Source: Pagrus major (taxonomy: Eukaryota; Chordata; Actinopteri; Spariformes; Sparidae). Taken from it: 64,000 nucleotides of DNA. The position numbers and the translations under genes were made by a program. Positions within the stretch are counted from its first letter, which is position 1. The number at the start of each line of letters is the position of its first letter. The notes beneath the pieces are model-generated. The model did no database searches. It saw only the letters and a list, made by a program, of their open reading frames with translations, and was not told the DNA's origin. Where the stretch lies: assembly GCF_040436345.1 (NCBI RefSeq), contig NC_133223.1:12593113-12657112 (forward strand). Direction: 5' to 3'. Of this stretch, positions 40,204 to 54,149 are shown piece after piece.

Positions 40204-41445
40204 TAGTATGGGGTTGCCAACTTTGGAAACCTGACTTGGGGGGGGGGATTTTGATGCTATGCTCTTAACACATTTAATCACGTGCGTATGTTTGGTCTTA
40301 ATTGGACTTAGTTTTTTTTTTAAACCATCAGGGTTTGCAGTTAAAGATGTGGTGGGAGTTGGCACATTAGTGAGCTTTGGTCTAAGATTTAAAGATACAG
40401 CCTTACTTCGCCATCCCAGAACTTCCACCCAGAGAAATACCGACAACTTGACAATATCAGACACACTGCACACTAACCCAGCAAAGAGTACTCAGTTTCA
40501 TTTACTAATGAAAGTTAAGAATTGTTGTTTCCAATAACAAAACCACATGATTGTATTGAATGTTCACAAGTGGCAAGAATTAGAAATAAGTAAAAAGGAA
40601 AACAAAATAATAAACTAACCTAACCTACACGTGTAGAGTTAAGTGCAAGTCAAGACAGGCAGGAGAAAAAATCAATTTGAAACGTATGAAATCTTTGCCA
40701 GGTGTTGATTATCATAATAAAAGAACACATTGGACAGAAGAGGGTTTAGGAAAACCACATACATCCGAACTATGCTGACGTCTATGCCAAAAACCCTCTC
40801 CGGTTCTCAGGTTCTGTAAACAGTTGTAACTGTGCTCTTCTCAGCTAGACTGCAATCTCACCGCCGAAACCAAACTATCTCTTTGGTTTGATTCTGCCTC
40901 TTCTGAGAAAGTAAGAACACATGAACCATACAGAGGAAAACCACCATATTTCCCAAGTTGCAGACACATGAGGCCCATGCTGTCTTCACCACAGAAAAGG
41001 ATCGCATATTAAGATGGACAATCTTTCAGCTTGGAGAAACCAAGGTGGACCAGGTGAATAGCCAGACATGTGATCATGGTCCTGAGCTACATAAATAAAT
41101 GAAATAACATTAATTATTTTTTGTTATTGTCAAAACAAAATCCAGTGTTTCTGCAATCAGTCAAAATTATGAAGTTAAGGCAGGCTGTCAACTGAACAGC
41201 AAGCCCCCCAGCAATCTCTGGCCTCAGGCTACCTTGAATTAAAACTTTCCCAATCAGTCATACAAAGTAAGATTTAAAAAATGAGGGAAAAAAGAGAAAT
41301 TATATCAGAACAGAACTCTGTATTGAAAGTTACCATGTGCTGAGCTATCGATATTGGGAGAGAAAAAGTCAGATTGGTGCATTTCTACACATGGCATATG
41401 TAGAGAAACATACAAACTCCATGTTAACTCAGTGACAGTGAGGAC

Positions 41446-41690
41446 TATGGATTAACAATAATAATAATAATAATACATTTATTTTATATAGCGATATAGG
41501 ATTATCCTGAATGATTCTGGAACAAGATGTGGCAGTTTTAGTCTCGCCACTGTCACCAAGTACTTGCTTATGGGGGAATGTTTGATCTCTGTAAATTAAT
41601 TAATTCAATAGTATGGTGTAGACCTGCTTTAAATGAAAAGTGTTGTTGTAAATTGGTGCTATATAAATAAAGTTGACTTTATCAGATCCA
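41446..41690 (+). repeat. Decayed SINE-type fragment
   Basis: An (ATA)n run is followed by acatttattttatatagcga. The segment ends gtaaattggtgctatataaa plus taaagttgacttta, the characteristic 3' tail of several teleost SINE/LINE families ('ggcgctatataaataaagttgact'). The head is not recognisable. Confidence 0.5.
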
Positions 41691-43535
41691 TCTATCAAAG
41701 AGTTGTTTCTTGAGCCCCACAGACCAAATGTCATTCACCCTAATACACTGAACTGGTGGCAGACGTCTCAGTGCTTCAGACCTCAAAATGTCACCAAAGA
41801 AACTTGCAAGGTAAGAGAAGCATGTTTATGTGCATTGCAGTATGTTAGCAAATAGCAATTGCTGTTGGAGATTTTGTTTTTAAATGCCCGACAACAGACA
41901 AACTCACAAGTGGTTTTAATTACCTGTATTTCCTCGTGTTAAAATCTCATGCAAAAGCTGTCTGAGACTTGTGGAATTTTTAAAATGCCTAAATAAAGAC
42001 ACTCAATTAAGAAATAAGTGTAAGTGTTAGTAAGTTGTTAGAATTAAATTAAAAACACATGTAAAATAACAGATGGTTAGCTTTTTGTCTTCAATAACAA
42101 TAATAATGAATTACTTTAAACTGTGACATGAATTTTCCATGACAGATTAAAATTAAATTACAACACAGAAAATAATATAATTATTGCATTTCAATTTTGT
42201 CCAGCTTGATGGAGATGGAAATATGCATTTTAAATCTTCCATATAAAAGGGCTCTCTTCCAGAACATTTTCTTTGGCTTTACTATATAAAGGCCAGGTTG
42301 ATTACTGCTAAATTCACTATAAGCTTTTGATTTTGAGATCTACATTTGGCTTCTCTACTCCTGACACAGCTACCACCTTCACTTTAGTGAGAATCGGGGG
42401 TACGTTACGGAGAAATAATGGATATAAAATGTACAAGTACACCAGGAGCAGCAGACTCCCTCCGCTGTGTAAATGCCTCTTTGTCACTCTCTATCAATCA
42501 CTAATGTGTTCTTGGACTGCTAGTTGCTACTTGGGAGACCTTACAATAAAATCTACATTGTAAGCAATGTGTAGTGAAGCTTCTGTGAAAGACATATGCA
42601 AACATCAGACCACACACACGATCACACACATACATACACATGCAAACATGTTCCATATACAGTACATGGGAGTTGAGTGTGGCCAGACGGACCTCCTACA
42701 AGTTGACCTGTGAACCTAAGAAAGGTATAGATATTGTAGTTTATTTATTCTGTCTTGGAAGATGAAACACCCATAAACTATGCTTCTCTTCCCCCATTTA
42801 AAAGTGGTACCAGAACAAATAATACGACCATTTTTCCCTTAACTGAAGTAATACATTCTTCTTCTGAAGCTAGTTAAATGGGCAGAGTTATAGGTTTGAC
42901 CAGAATATCTTAAAAAAGGATGAAGTCTTGGGCACGGTGCCAAGGAGATGAAACCTTTTATTGTGTGTTTAAATAATGAATGAATTTGGCCTGGAAAAGT
43001 TTACATGGGGTGCTCATGCAGAATGAAAAGGAAAATACACAGCACCTGGACAAGGAATGTGTCCAATAAGACGAATAGTGGATCCAGACCGAGCAAGACC
43101 AGCTTAGGTCCAAGTATCCCAGCCACAAGAAACGCTCTGGGCCTTGAACCAAGACTAGATATTGCAGAACACGTAGAAAGGTAGAAAAACCACAGTTTAA
43201 AAAATCCTTCCCAGTTTAAGAGGCTTTAAATTCAAATGTTTTCCCAGATCCAAACTAGAACCACAGCTTATAAAACTCTTACTTCAGTCATATCCCTGTA
43301 ACTGATGTAGACTGAGAGCCAGAAAAACAAAACCATGTGTACGATGTAATGTAATCTATCATAACAACACACACTACAGCATAAAAGATTAGCATGCCTT
43401 TAAAAATAACACCTTTCCAGCACTGCGCTACCAAAAATAAAAAATTAAATGTTTCAAGACATAGGCCTACTGTGTCTTTTTATATACAGGTCTTCCTATT
43501 TTTCTGGAAAAATCTTGACCTGAGTAGAGACAAAT

Positions 43536-44345
43536 TTAAAGGAGTAGTTTGACATTTTAGCTCAACATAAAGACTGTAAAGAGGAGAAAATATAGTCTCT
43601 GCTGCTCAAGGTGATTTGTGTGTCATTACGTTGCATAGTGAATTGGAAGAATTGAAACATTTTTAGAAGTTCATTTGGGTGAAAGTAAACAGCAGCAACA
43701 AGGTGGTGATGATAATATGGTCGGCATATTACCAGCTAGCCAGTGAAAATCTGATATCATGGCAGCCCTGATGTAAACACAGCGTCCTGCGCAGTCGGCT
43801 CCGAACAGTTTGATCTGGGATGTTGTAGTGGAGACAGGTCTCTGTAAAGATGTGGGCACAACAAGTCCCATTTTTCCACTTCATTTCCCTGTAACTGGAT
43901 ATTAGCCAGGATTAGATCGGTCCTGTGCCGTGGGTAGCGATCATCTCAAAGTCTGCTGCTCTTAATCCAAAACCCATGTTTTCTTTTTGAATGCTGGTTA
44001 ATTGATTTCTGCCACAGGCAATATGTGTTTCAGCAACAAAGTCTAAAGAATAACACTTAAAAAGTCTGGTGCAATTTAAAGTAGCTACAATCATTATAAA
44101 CTACTAGATAAACTACTGTAATACATTCTAGCTTTTATCAGGATTAAATAAACAAGTTATGACATGTTAATTAGTGCTGCATTAGGTGCTGCTGCAGTTG
44201 TACAGGCTTGTTGTTTCCCCCTTCAGCTCCTGGCTCCAGCCTATATTAAACATACAAATATGACAGTGATATTGAACTTCTTATCTAACTCTCGGCAAAA
44301 AGAGCATGTAAGCATAATTCCCAAAATGTTAAACTGTTCCTTTAA
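43536..44345. mobile_element. MITE with TTAAAGGAGTAGTTTGACATTTT ends
   Basis: The left end ttaaaggagtagtttgacat and the right end ccaaaatgttaaactgttcc plus tttaa are inverted copies of each other over about 24 bp. The element is 810 bp, bordered by TTAA, with no transposase frame. A related AAAGGA-type end closes the elements at 24165, 35864 and 46809. Confidence 0.65.
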
Positions 44346-46439
44346 TGCAGACAGTGGAGCAGGAGACCACGAAAGCTGCTATTTTAAAACCTATTTTATA
44401 CCATTTTTAAGTAGCAACACTTTCTGTAGTACATTCTTTAGTTATCATTCTAGCAATGTCCAAGCGTTTTTGCATGTTTGGACTGTGCACATAATGTTGA
44501 ATGAGCTCCTTGTTCAGTTGTTTATTAGTGTGTATTCCCAGTGAAGATGGGGTCCCAGTCGAGGCAAAATGACACCCATCATTTACAGTCACCCCCAGCT
44601 TGGGTCTGCTGCTGATTATTTAGTCTTCAGATAAAAAGTTGTTCTTAGAGTTCCCAGTGAAAACTACAGCAAATCTTCCAAGTTAAGAGACAACCATCTG
44701 TTCCCCGGGTCTGATTACTGCTGTCCTTCCATAACATGTCTATTTGTGTGGGGAGGTATGAGGAAGCTGAGTATGTGATGTGTGAACACACGTCGACTGT
44801 CCCACTGGAGGGTGCTGTGGCGTCAACAGACGTTGTGGTTAATGGTTGTAGAGCTGTGGACCACCGGCCATGATCTCCCATAAGGCCGTATTCAGGATAC
44901 TGAGAGTCATCAAGTCAAATGTGTTTATTCAATGGAACAAACCGGTAGCTAGAAAACCATGTTTCCTTCCACATCGCTAAAACCACAGACAACCGCAGAT
45001 CCTCAGACACTTGAACTGTACTGTTCCTCTACCTAACGTCTGTGATGATGGATGGAGGATGACACGTAACTCACATGCACTCAGGTGTCAGACATATGCA
45101 CACAAACAAAAGGTACATGCAAGAAAAACACACATAGGTGCGCACACACACAAAGCTTTTACTGTCTAAACAACCAGAGCTACGTTGATTATGTTGAACA
45201 TAAATCTGAGGGGGGAAAATAATCACGTGGAACACACACGTCAATCAGGGCTGAAACACACATGTGCAATGCTGCTATACAATATTACCCAGGAGGCATT
45301 CAAAGGGAAAGCCAAGCAGAGGTCTGCGCCTGTTGTGGTAACTTCTGATTAGATTAAAACGGATCTGGAAGAGCTCAAGGAAAATCATTTAGTGTCCAAC
45401 TTAAACAAAAAAAAAAAGTCTATGTATCAAAAGTCAACGTGTTGAACCCAACTGACTGCAATAAGAGATGAGGAGAACTTCAGTATCAGTTTGAGGTTGG
45501 CTGTGTTGTTTCATTTCACAGTGGATTTTTGTACAGTCGATTTTCACATCCTTCTAAAAGTCACTAGCGGAAAAACAATATAAAGCCTTTATTTATTTAT
45601 TATTTTTTTTAAGTTACAATACAACACATTTTACTTGTGAAATACATATAATAGCTTAATAATATTTAAATATCACAAACATAAAAAAATATGTAGAAAG
45701 GTCCCTTTCAGGTCATAATTATGCATGTGTATATCATGTATTGACACTATTTTAATGATGTCGTTAGTTAAACTACATAAAAAATTGCTAGTTTAATCTT
45801 AATCTCATATTATATGATCTTATATGTTTTGTCTGGAAATGTTTGTCTTCAAAGTCACATTGTCCTTGGATACATGTAGTAGGATCAGTATTATATTTCC
45901 CTCTGAAATATAAATAGTCTAATGAGTAAAATGTTTAAAATGTAAATGTACCAGTTGTATATGGCAATGTTCCGGTACCTCCAAATTGTGATTGAATGCA
46001 GCACTTGCATATATGTACTTTTATACTTTATGTCTGTACAATAGACTGTAGAATAAAGAGTGGAAGAAGCTTCTGTGTCTGACATGTGAGTCAATGTAAA
46101 TGTGCCCTATAACCTGCATTCTTTCTAATGGCCAACAGGGGGAGACTTCTCCAGTTTAAAATAAGAAGTGTGATTGTATGTAAACTCATGAGAAAATGAT
46201 CCTACTTCTCAATTTATATAATAGCTGAGTAAACAGTTTCCTAATGAATTTATGGTCTCATTACTAAGTCTTCTTCAACACAGCATGATGTTCATCTTGT
46301 AAATTATGGTCTCATTTACAGTAAAAAAAACAATAAAGCAGGGGATGCTTAGGGGGCTTGTGATTGACAAGGCGCTACCACAGTGTGAACTCAGGTTCTC
46401 AGTCAGATTCAATAAAGATATCCTCCCTGGTCCACACTC

Positions 46440-46570
46440 TCATCCAAATCATGGCTTCAAAAAAACAAGATGGCAACAGCCATAACGCCAAACCTGAGGC
46501 TTCAGGGTGGTAGTCCATAAACCAATGGGTGACATCATGGTGGGTTTACGCTTGGCCTGTTCACACACAC
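46440..46570. repeat. Dispersed teleost repeat fragment
   Basis: The words atggcttcaaaaaaacaaga, tggcaacagccataacgcca and accaatgggtgacatcatgg form a block I recognise as a very common interspersed sequence in fish genomes. It is non-coding. Confidence 0.5.
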
Positions 46571-46808
46571 CACTGCGGTAAATACAAATCCTAGGACTGT
46601 AACTATTTCTAGGTGCTAACTACAAACAAAACTCATTACATCAATACAATGCTATGTGTTGAAAACTTGTTTCTTGAAGTAAACATGTATGTAACACTGT
46701 GATCCTACCCTCTCACTGAAGTTACACTGTGCAGAAACAAATGACAGAGACACCATTCATCCTATTACAGGCTGTTATTTTAAGGTAAATAAGTTACATA
46801 ATGCTGCG

Positions 46809-47129
46809 TTAAAGGAGCACTATGTAGTTTTGGAGAAGAAATTCAAACTCAGAACTTTTATATTTATAATATTAATGAGGTAATAACACAAACTCAGAAA
46901 TATCTTTTTTTTCCCCGTAACTGAATAAACAAGCTGTTCTCAGAGGAAAATAAGGTCTCCAGAACACTGTTTGAAGCTAGAAAGGTGGCAGGGTCCACCA
47001 AAGTGAAACAGTATGAAATTGTGTTGTCCTTTAAGGTAGGTCTGTTTATTTAGTTTGTTTAGGCATAAAAATAAATCAGGTGATGAAGATCTATCTATTC
47101 TTCCCCAAAACTACGTAGTGCACCTTTAA
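46809..47129. mobile_element. MITE with 'AAAGG(A/T)GCACTA(T/C)GTAGTTTTGG' inverted ends
   Basis: The left end ttaaaggagcactatgtagt is inverted at the right as actacgtagtgcacctttaa. The element is 321 bp, TTAA at both borders, and AT-rich inside. A single matching end (acactacatagtgcccctta) occurs near 62088, inside a dcbld2 intron. Confidence 0.75.
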
Positions 47130-48317
47130 CTTGACCAAAGATTTAACAAGCATGCCAGTTTTATTTTGTCGTCGACCTGCTGCCATTGGAAGGACAATTA
47201 ATCCTCACTTTGGTCACTGTGGGCCTTACTGAATCAGTAAGCAGGGAAAAGATTCATTTACAGGTGACCAATTTGCATTTCTCTGTGCCCTATACTGACT
47301 CCCAGTGGAGATATTATTTAGTGCACAAATTTTACTCCAACAAACACAACAGATGATCTGTAAAAAAGACTTGCAACAAAAATTACCATAGCAACATATA
47401 AATTAAATGTATTCCTAGTCAATTACTGTATGTCCATTACTTATTTGGATTCACCATGAAGGTCCAGAGTACCTGCGGGCTGTAGTTGCAATGGAAACTC
47501 CTGACCCTGTGGTCACTGTCAGGACCTCGGCTGAATTCTTTAAAGTCCAATCCTCCCTTTACGACGGAGTGTGTTAGAGCACCAATCAGGTTTCCCCTGC
47601 AACTGTTGACCCTCTCAAGCTGACTGGTCAAGAACAGCTACATGCTGAGACTTCAAACGTGGACAGGAAATTCCATTAATTTCACTCAACAGCCGATCAA
47701 TATCTTTTATAGCCTTGAGCCACATGGTATTTGGCGTTTATGTCCTTCATGATTGCCATGATGTGTCCATTTCTATGTCCAAGAGGGAACTGATGACTGC
47801 TGATTCTTTAAACATTTAATTTTACTGCTTTTATTTGCTGTTCTATGAACACAATGCTTGTTTTAAAGTGTTATCCCATAATTTTGTGATCAAATGGCCT
47901 GGCACAGAATCAAAGAGCAACATTTAGAGACTTCCGTAGAGATGTCATTCAAATTTCACATACAGGCTTCAGATTACACATGGCTCTCTAACATGAGAGC
48001 AGGAAGAGGTGACAGTGTGAACACTCCTCTATGATCACACTTTTAAAGGCAGTCATCAATACTACCAATACTAAGACTCTGACCATATTTGATCACATGC
48101 TTGGATCATATTCTCTTCTTAAAGCATAATTTGCTTCTCGGCCGGTGATGTAGTGCAAGAAACTGTACACAGTTAACATGTTTGCTGTTTGCCATAAAAG
48201 CTGCCCTGTGTTTTAACTGGCACAGGATTTAGGTCAGCAACACCAAGGCCGTCCACAGTCAGGCTGAGAGCACCATTACTTGAGGAAGCTTCAATTTTTT
48301 TAATGCATGCAGCAATA

Positions 48318-48360
48318 TAATGTACATTATATTATTATATATTATATTATATTATATTGC
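48318..48360. repeat. (TATAT)n AT-rich simple repeat
   Basis: Short alternating ATATT/TATAT units. Confidence 0.8.
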
Positions 48361-48461
48361 TGTATGTTACTATTATTGTACAGCATATTTTCAGTACCAA
48401 TAACTCAGTAGAGTTATTGTTATAGTACCCTTAGTCTCTATTCTAACTCTATTTTAATTTG

Positions 48462-48895
48462 ACTTCCACCAAGGAGGTTACAGTGTGTTTTCACCCATGT
48501 TGGTTTGTTGGTTGTTTGGCTGGTTTGTCAACAGGATTATACAAAATCTACTGAACAGATTTCTACAAAACTCTACAGTTAAAGGGGCAGAGCCAGGATT
48601 TTTTCTCACTTTCTTTAACATTGTGAGATTTTGCGATATTTTTGTTAATTTCTCAGGGAAAAATGCATGGATGTTGATGAAAAAAATCAGGCGTATTTAC
48701 GTGGCTGGTATCTATAAGTCAGTACAAATTCATGTGGATACTGGATCTGGTGAGCTTAAATTATGGTAAAGCAAATATGGGTGGTTTCAAGTGAAACAGG
48801 ACATTTGAGTTTGATATTGGATTAGGCTTGATTGAATTAAAGGGGACATTTGTGCTTTGATGGAAGTATGCGCTCTGCTGAGTGTTATTCTAGTT
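48462..48895 (+). repeat. Dispersed repeat family A, copy 2
   Basis: This is the second copy of the family described at 33478. It keeps a longer 3' part, including aaaaatcaggcgtatttacg, tggtatctataagtcagtac and atggaagtatgcgctctgct, and ends near gagtgttattctagtt. Both copies have the same orientation. Confidence 0.6.
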
Positions 48896-50225
48896 GATAT
48901 TTTTTGTCTATTTTAGTTGTATATAATTTGGCCTTTTAGTTAAATAGCTTCTCACCTGCCTCAGTAGGTTTTTTGGGGATTTATGTTATAGCATCTGCTT
49001 TTTACATTAGCAAATTTTACAACTATAAATAACAATTTGTATAAACATTGGTGGTTCTGGCCCTGATTACAGTCAGATTTTGGGATGTCACCTACACTGC
49101 AGGGAAGCTTGGTCGCGCCTTTTGTTTCCTGAATTGGTTCCAGAGTTGATTGTTGCACAGACCTGGGATCAGCAGGTCCAGACAGGATCCAGGCATGTGA
49201 TGACTAAGCGCTAACTGTCTTTTCTCCCCTAAAAGGCTGTGCCAAGCCCTTATCAAATCATCTGTCATGGGAAATGAAAGAAAAGATCTTTTGATACTCA
49301 ACTAACCGTCACTTTCAAACCCACACAAAATGATTTGTTCATGCAGGGTCAAGCCTTGCTTTGGCTTGCACAAAAACTAATACATGATAGAAATTATGAG
49401 TAACACTCAGTTCAGGTACAATATGGCCTATCCTTATATCAGCTAAAGGTGATGAAAGGCATATAAAATAGCTCTGACAACAAGGGAGTGAGAAAAATGG
49501 TGTTTTGCTTGTTGCAAATTTGTTATAATACTTTTTGACCACCGAGTGGCACAATCCAGTCTCAGCAGTTCTTCAGCAGTGGACTGGATGGCCTCTCTCA
49601 CAAAATATGCAGCTTTCCAGCAGAGGTCCCCACTGTAAAGGTTTATCACAGTCATTACAATGACAACCAGTTTAAAATATTCATGTCTAATAGCTTTTTA
49701 ACCAGTATCATAAATAACCCAGCTTAGAAATCCCTTGTGTTGCTCCAAAGCACCAGAAAACACTGGGAATTAATAATGATGTGTAGCTAGATGCTGTTGG
49801 TTAACATAGTCCATCTATCAGGCAATCTCTTGTCAACATCTGATCAATACTAAGTATTAGATAAAGATTAGTCTTTGTATTGGCAAAGCCTCTGGACCTG
49901 AAAATGATGTCAGCAGTATAGCAATGTTTAGTGTGAACAAATTATACAATTCTGATCACATCTATCCATCTGTTATTACAAGGAGCGGACATATTGTCAT
50001 AAACAATATAATCCACAATAAATATATAATATTATACTGTAGCCCCTTAATCAATACCTACTGTTTGTTACTTCTTAACATATAATGTTTGACAGTACAC
50101 TGTTAGAAAAGTGGCACGATGTAATAGAGTCCAATACAACACCACGGCCACACAAATTAGCAAATGTGAAGTTGAATCAACACCTCTCTGACAGTTTCAC
50201 CCTAATATTCGGCTTCTTATACTCT

Positions 50226-50420
50226 CTATAAAGGGTAAGTTCACCGAAAAATGAAAATTCAGTCACAATCTAGTCACCGTCAAACCGATGGAAATATTTC
50301 TGGAGCTTCACATCAAAACAGTGTTGGAGCATTCCCCTAAACAACTGAAGTAGATGGGGATTTGTTTTAAACCAACTGAAAATAATACATTTAAAAAATA
50401 AGTAAGTGTCTGGTGTAATC
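50226..50420. repeat. MITE fragment related to the element at 35864
   Basis: The fragment starts aagggtaagttcaccgaaaa and includes atttctggagcttcacatca and aacaactgaagtagatgggg. It is one end of the common 'aaagggacagttcaccc' type element. The other end was not identified. Confidence 0.45.
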
Positions 50421-52051
50421 CTTTTTTAAGACGAAATCTTCACTGTGGCTGCTAAGATGAAAGTGTCAGCATGTAGGCCTGTAGGTGATTGTGACTGACT
50501 TTTCATTTTCTAAGTCTTTAAAAGCCCTTTGATAGCCCAGATTTTTCCTAATTTTGTGAGATTATGATAAACAGGATTTTGAATTATGTTATTGGCTTTC
50601 CCTGTGGGTCCTCTTGTCTTCCTTCACATGAGGATCCGGAGGGAGCGCTCTGTACTGACCTCAAAAGTTCATGTCTCTGTGTAGGGCCAACATGCTGTGC
50701 ATTCATTTTTTATTGAGTGACTTTTTTTTGCAAACAAAATGAATAGATACACTCAGTAGCCACTTTATTAGCCACACCTGTACAATCTAATGCCATCCAA
50801 TACAAACTGTGCTGATCTTGAGTCTACTTTAATGATTCCTAAAATATTCAGTTTTGAATATTGACATATTGTAGATTTCAGCATTGAGGTCATAGTTAGT
50901 GGAGGTACTGTATACTGGACATTATGTTGTCAGTATTTCTCACATTCTGCCCCTGTCATGTATGTAATCAGGGAGGACATACAGTACATTCAGAAACACC
51001 TCTCAATATGATGTAGTCCTGTACAACACTACCTTTAGATAAAAATAATAAGACATTAAATATTGCCATATTTGATGTAATAACAATGCATTATCCTTGT
51101 CATTTCTGTATTTTGTCAACTTTATCAAATGTGCAAGCACAGTTTGTGGCTGAGAGAGGGTCACCACTTCTATATACTGGTGTTGATACAGTCAGAAGCA
51201 AAGAAAGACAAACATTTGAAGGAAAGAAAAAAGCTGATTGTGTCATTTACACACACAACATTGAGGTCTTTTGGACCGCACACAATGAGAAGTAAAGGCA
51301 ATGTCAAGAAAACACAAGGGTTAAACAAATAAATCTTTAAAAGTATACCCACAGAGACTACAAGAGACTTAAATGCAATGGTGCAAGTGAAATGTCTGTG
51401 GTTGCAGGAGTCAATAATTTCCAAGCTGTTTTAAGAAATCTCCAGTTTAAATTCATTTGCTGTGTTAGTTTAAATTCATTTGCTGATTAAACCATCTTGG
51501 TTTAATCAGACATAAGGTTTAGCACCGCACATTACCAGTCCCAGCTGTAGAGACATTGGTACAGCTGTCTCTTTGTAAGACACTAATGTATGCTTTTTTT
51601 CCCCTTTTAAAACATGATCTGTTATTGTGCTTTTTTACGTAAATTAGCACATGTAACTGTCTTGTGTTATATTTGGAGCCTGAGTCTGAATTGAATTAAA
51701 TACTATTTACTGCAGGTTGTTCAAGTGAATTACATTGAACATGTATGTACGTATGTCATTTACATTCAGACCTTTAAGGGAATTTGTAAAAACTGTCCCT
51801 CAGGGGGATGTCTTGAGACGTAAGCCTGCCGCTGTGAATATCCTGGAGTTCCCCTCGTGCAAATGTGTCAGATAGGGAATGTAAAAAAAAAAGTCTTAAG
51901 TCTGAGGCGGAGGGTGTGTATGAGAGAGAAAGAAAAACTGTAGGACAATTTGAGCATGAGTGACTATCTGGCTGCCTCTCTGAACATTACACTTTCTTAC
52001 ACCCTCATGGACATCTGCCTACAGTCTGCACACAGAGATGTAGAAACACAG

Positions 52052-52059
52052 TCACACAG

Positions 52060-52109
<50 letters not shown>
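52052..52109. repeat. (CA)n microsatellite
   Basis: Near-perfect CA dinucleotide run, about 25 units. Confidence 0.97.
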
Positions 52110-52111
<2 letters not shown>

Positions 52112-53570
52112 GCCTATCCATCCAGAACAAAAAAAAGAAAAACTCTGAATCATCCGACATATTACTCACAGGCTACAGGCTAAAAACTGTGTTTGTTGCT
52201 ACACGTTACTATTGGTTACTCTGACAGCATCACATTAACCAAGTCTTTGCCAAGTGAGGGTGTATAGTAGAACAATAATAAGTGAATATTTCTTCCCATT
52301 AAAGTACCATTCTGAAATGTCCAGCTAAAGCATGGGCGTATGATGTTTGCCGCCCAGCTGTTAATCAGACAGAATCAACGTCTTGGGTTGCCTCTGACGT
52401 CCCACAGACAAGAAGCTCACAGCTGAAAGGACGAGACATTAGTTGAATAATAAAGTGTGGGTGGGTAAAGGTTCAATAAGCTCACACAGTTCTTTATGCT
52501 TTATGAAACAGATGGAACACACAGGAGTCGTTACATAAGTCCCAGTGAATGAACAACAACACAATGTCTAGGCTGATTTTACTGCTATGTAATTCACCAC
52601 AGATGGTAAGTAGCAGTGTGTATTTACATAAGCACTGTACTTCTAAACTTTGCAAGACTACTTTTCTGTTTTTTAATCATTTGCATTCATCTGACAGTTG
52701 GATTTATTAGTGTCTTTGTAGATTTTATGCTCAATTGCTAGAGTGTTATTGTGTGGGGCTCAAAGTACTCAGATAAGTTTGGACTTTACTAATCTTAAAG
52801 GAAGTTTGAGCCCAAGATGCTCATTATACCCGTATTATACCTCTACCACAATAAAATAAGGCAACACTTTCTAACAACCATCAAGGAGTGATCACACTGT
52901 AGGTTGGTCATCTGTGCACAGAAATGTGTACAATGATAAACCCATGTTGTTTACTATAATAAGAATGCTTTAGTTTAAACTACCCAGCAACATAATCAAG
53001 ATGCTTGCCAGGACCACAACAGACTCTTCAGTTTGTCTTGATGGACAGATACAGACTTGATGAAAAATGAGATTACGCAATAAAAAAAAACAGTCATTGG
53101 GAAAAATAAAGTTGCGAAATCCAAACTTTGGAAAAGGGACATCTTTCAATTTAAAACTGCTGGAATTATACCAAAATGACCTGCAATGAACTCTGTTAAT
53201 GTAAAAATAAACAAGGTAAAATAAGATTTCTTAATAATAAACTGAGATTGTGTTATAATTTAATGGTTAGATAATATTTTCATCTGTATTTATTCATTAA
53301 TTTTCATTTCATCATGTTTTTTTTGTATCTAATATTGAACACTTTTAAAACCCAGCACCACTTGGACCACTTACAACATTAAAACGGTGCTTGATTCCAA
53401 CACTGGGGGAAAAAGGACTGGTACAACAGGGCTTTTTCTCACCAGACATGCAGAGACCTGTCATAGAAGGAAAAGTGCAGGTGTTACCGATTGTTACTCA
53501 GCATTATTTATAGCTGTGCTGTGAATCATTTACCATTATAAGTGCTCTCTGTGGGACTTTATAATGGTCT

Positions 53571-53600
53571 ATCCATCCATCCATCCATCCATCCATCCAT
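53571..53600. repeat. (ATCC)n microsatellite
   Basis: Seven to eight ATCC units. Confidence 0.95.
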
Positions 53601-53983
53601 TACTTTGAGAATATCTTGGAATAAGTTGACAAAAAAGACTTTGATAATGAATTCAACATATCCTAATATCCACCTGATTACACAGAATGGTGAGAAGTTA
53701 GAAGAAAGAGCTTTTAACATTAGTAACTTTTTATTAGCTATAGATTATTATTATTATACCATACATCATTGATTTATGGGAACACTTTTCTTGTGGGCCT
53801 ACTTATAGCCCTCTATGACTTTACCTTCATCATGTATGTCCTACCTGTAATAATAATAAGACACCTTTATTCTCAAAATATCACAACTTCATTCTATGAA
53901 TGTTGTACTATTAAATCATTTATTATGGAGTCTGTATATATATATATATGTTTACTGTTGTTGACAAGGCTGAGTTGTGAAAG

Positions 53984-53989
53984 TTTATT

Positions 53990-54030
<41 letters not shown>
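53984..54030. repeat. (TTTA)n/(TTA)n microsatellite
   Basis: A short TTTA run passes into about nine TTA units, roughly 350 bp before the dcbld2 start codon. Confidence 0.95.
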
Positions 54031-54031
<1 letters not shown>

Positions 54032-54149
54032 TACATCAGGTGTTACAGGCTACACTCTGATGGGGGTGTTGGTAAATCTGGGATCAGACCACTTGGGGGA
54101 CTCGGGTATCCCAGTCTCGGATCAGGAGGAGGAGCTCAGTGGAGGAAGT

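Larger units (their letters stand above)
27921..54149. other. Gene-poor region between col8a1 and dcbld2
   Basis: About 26 kb in which I could not support a protein-coding exon. The open frames are short, lack recognisable similarity, and mostly fall in repeats. The region contains the foldback elements, SINE remnants and simple repeats listed separately. In human the divergent pair DCBLD2/COL8A1 is likewise separated by a gene-poor interval, so regulatory elements of both genes are expected here but cannot be pinpointed from one sequence. Confidence 0.6.
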
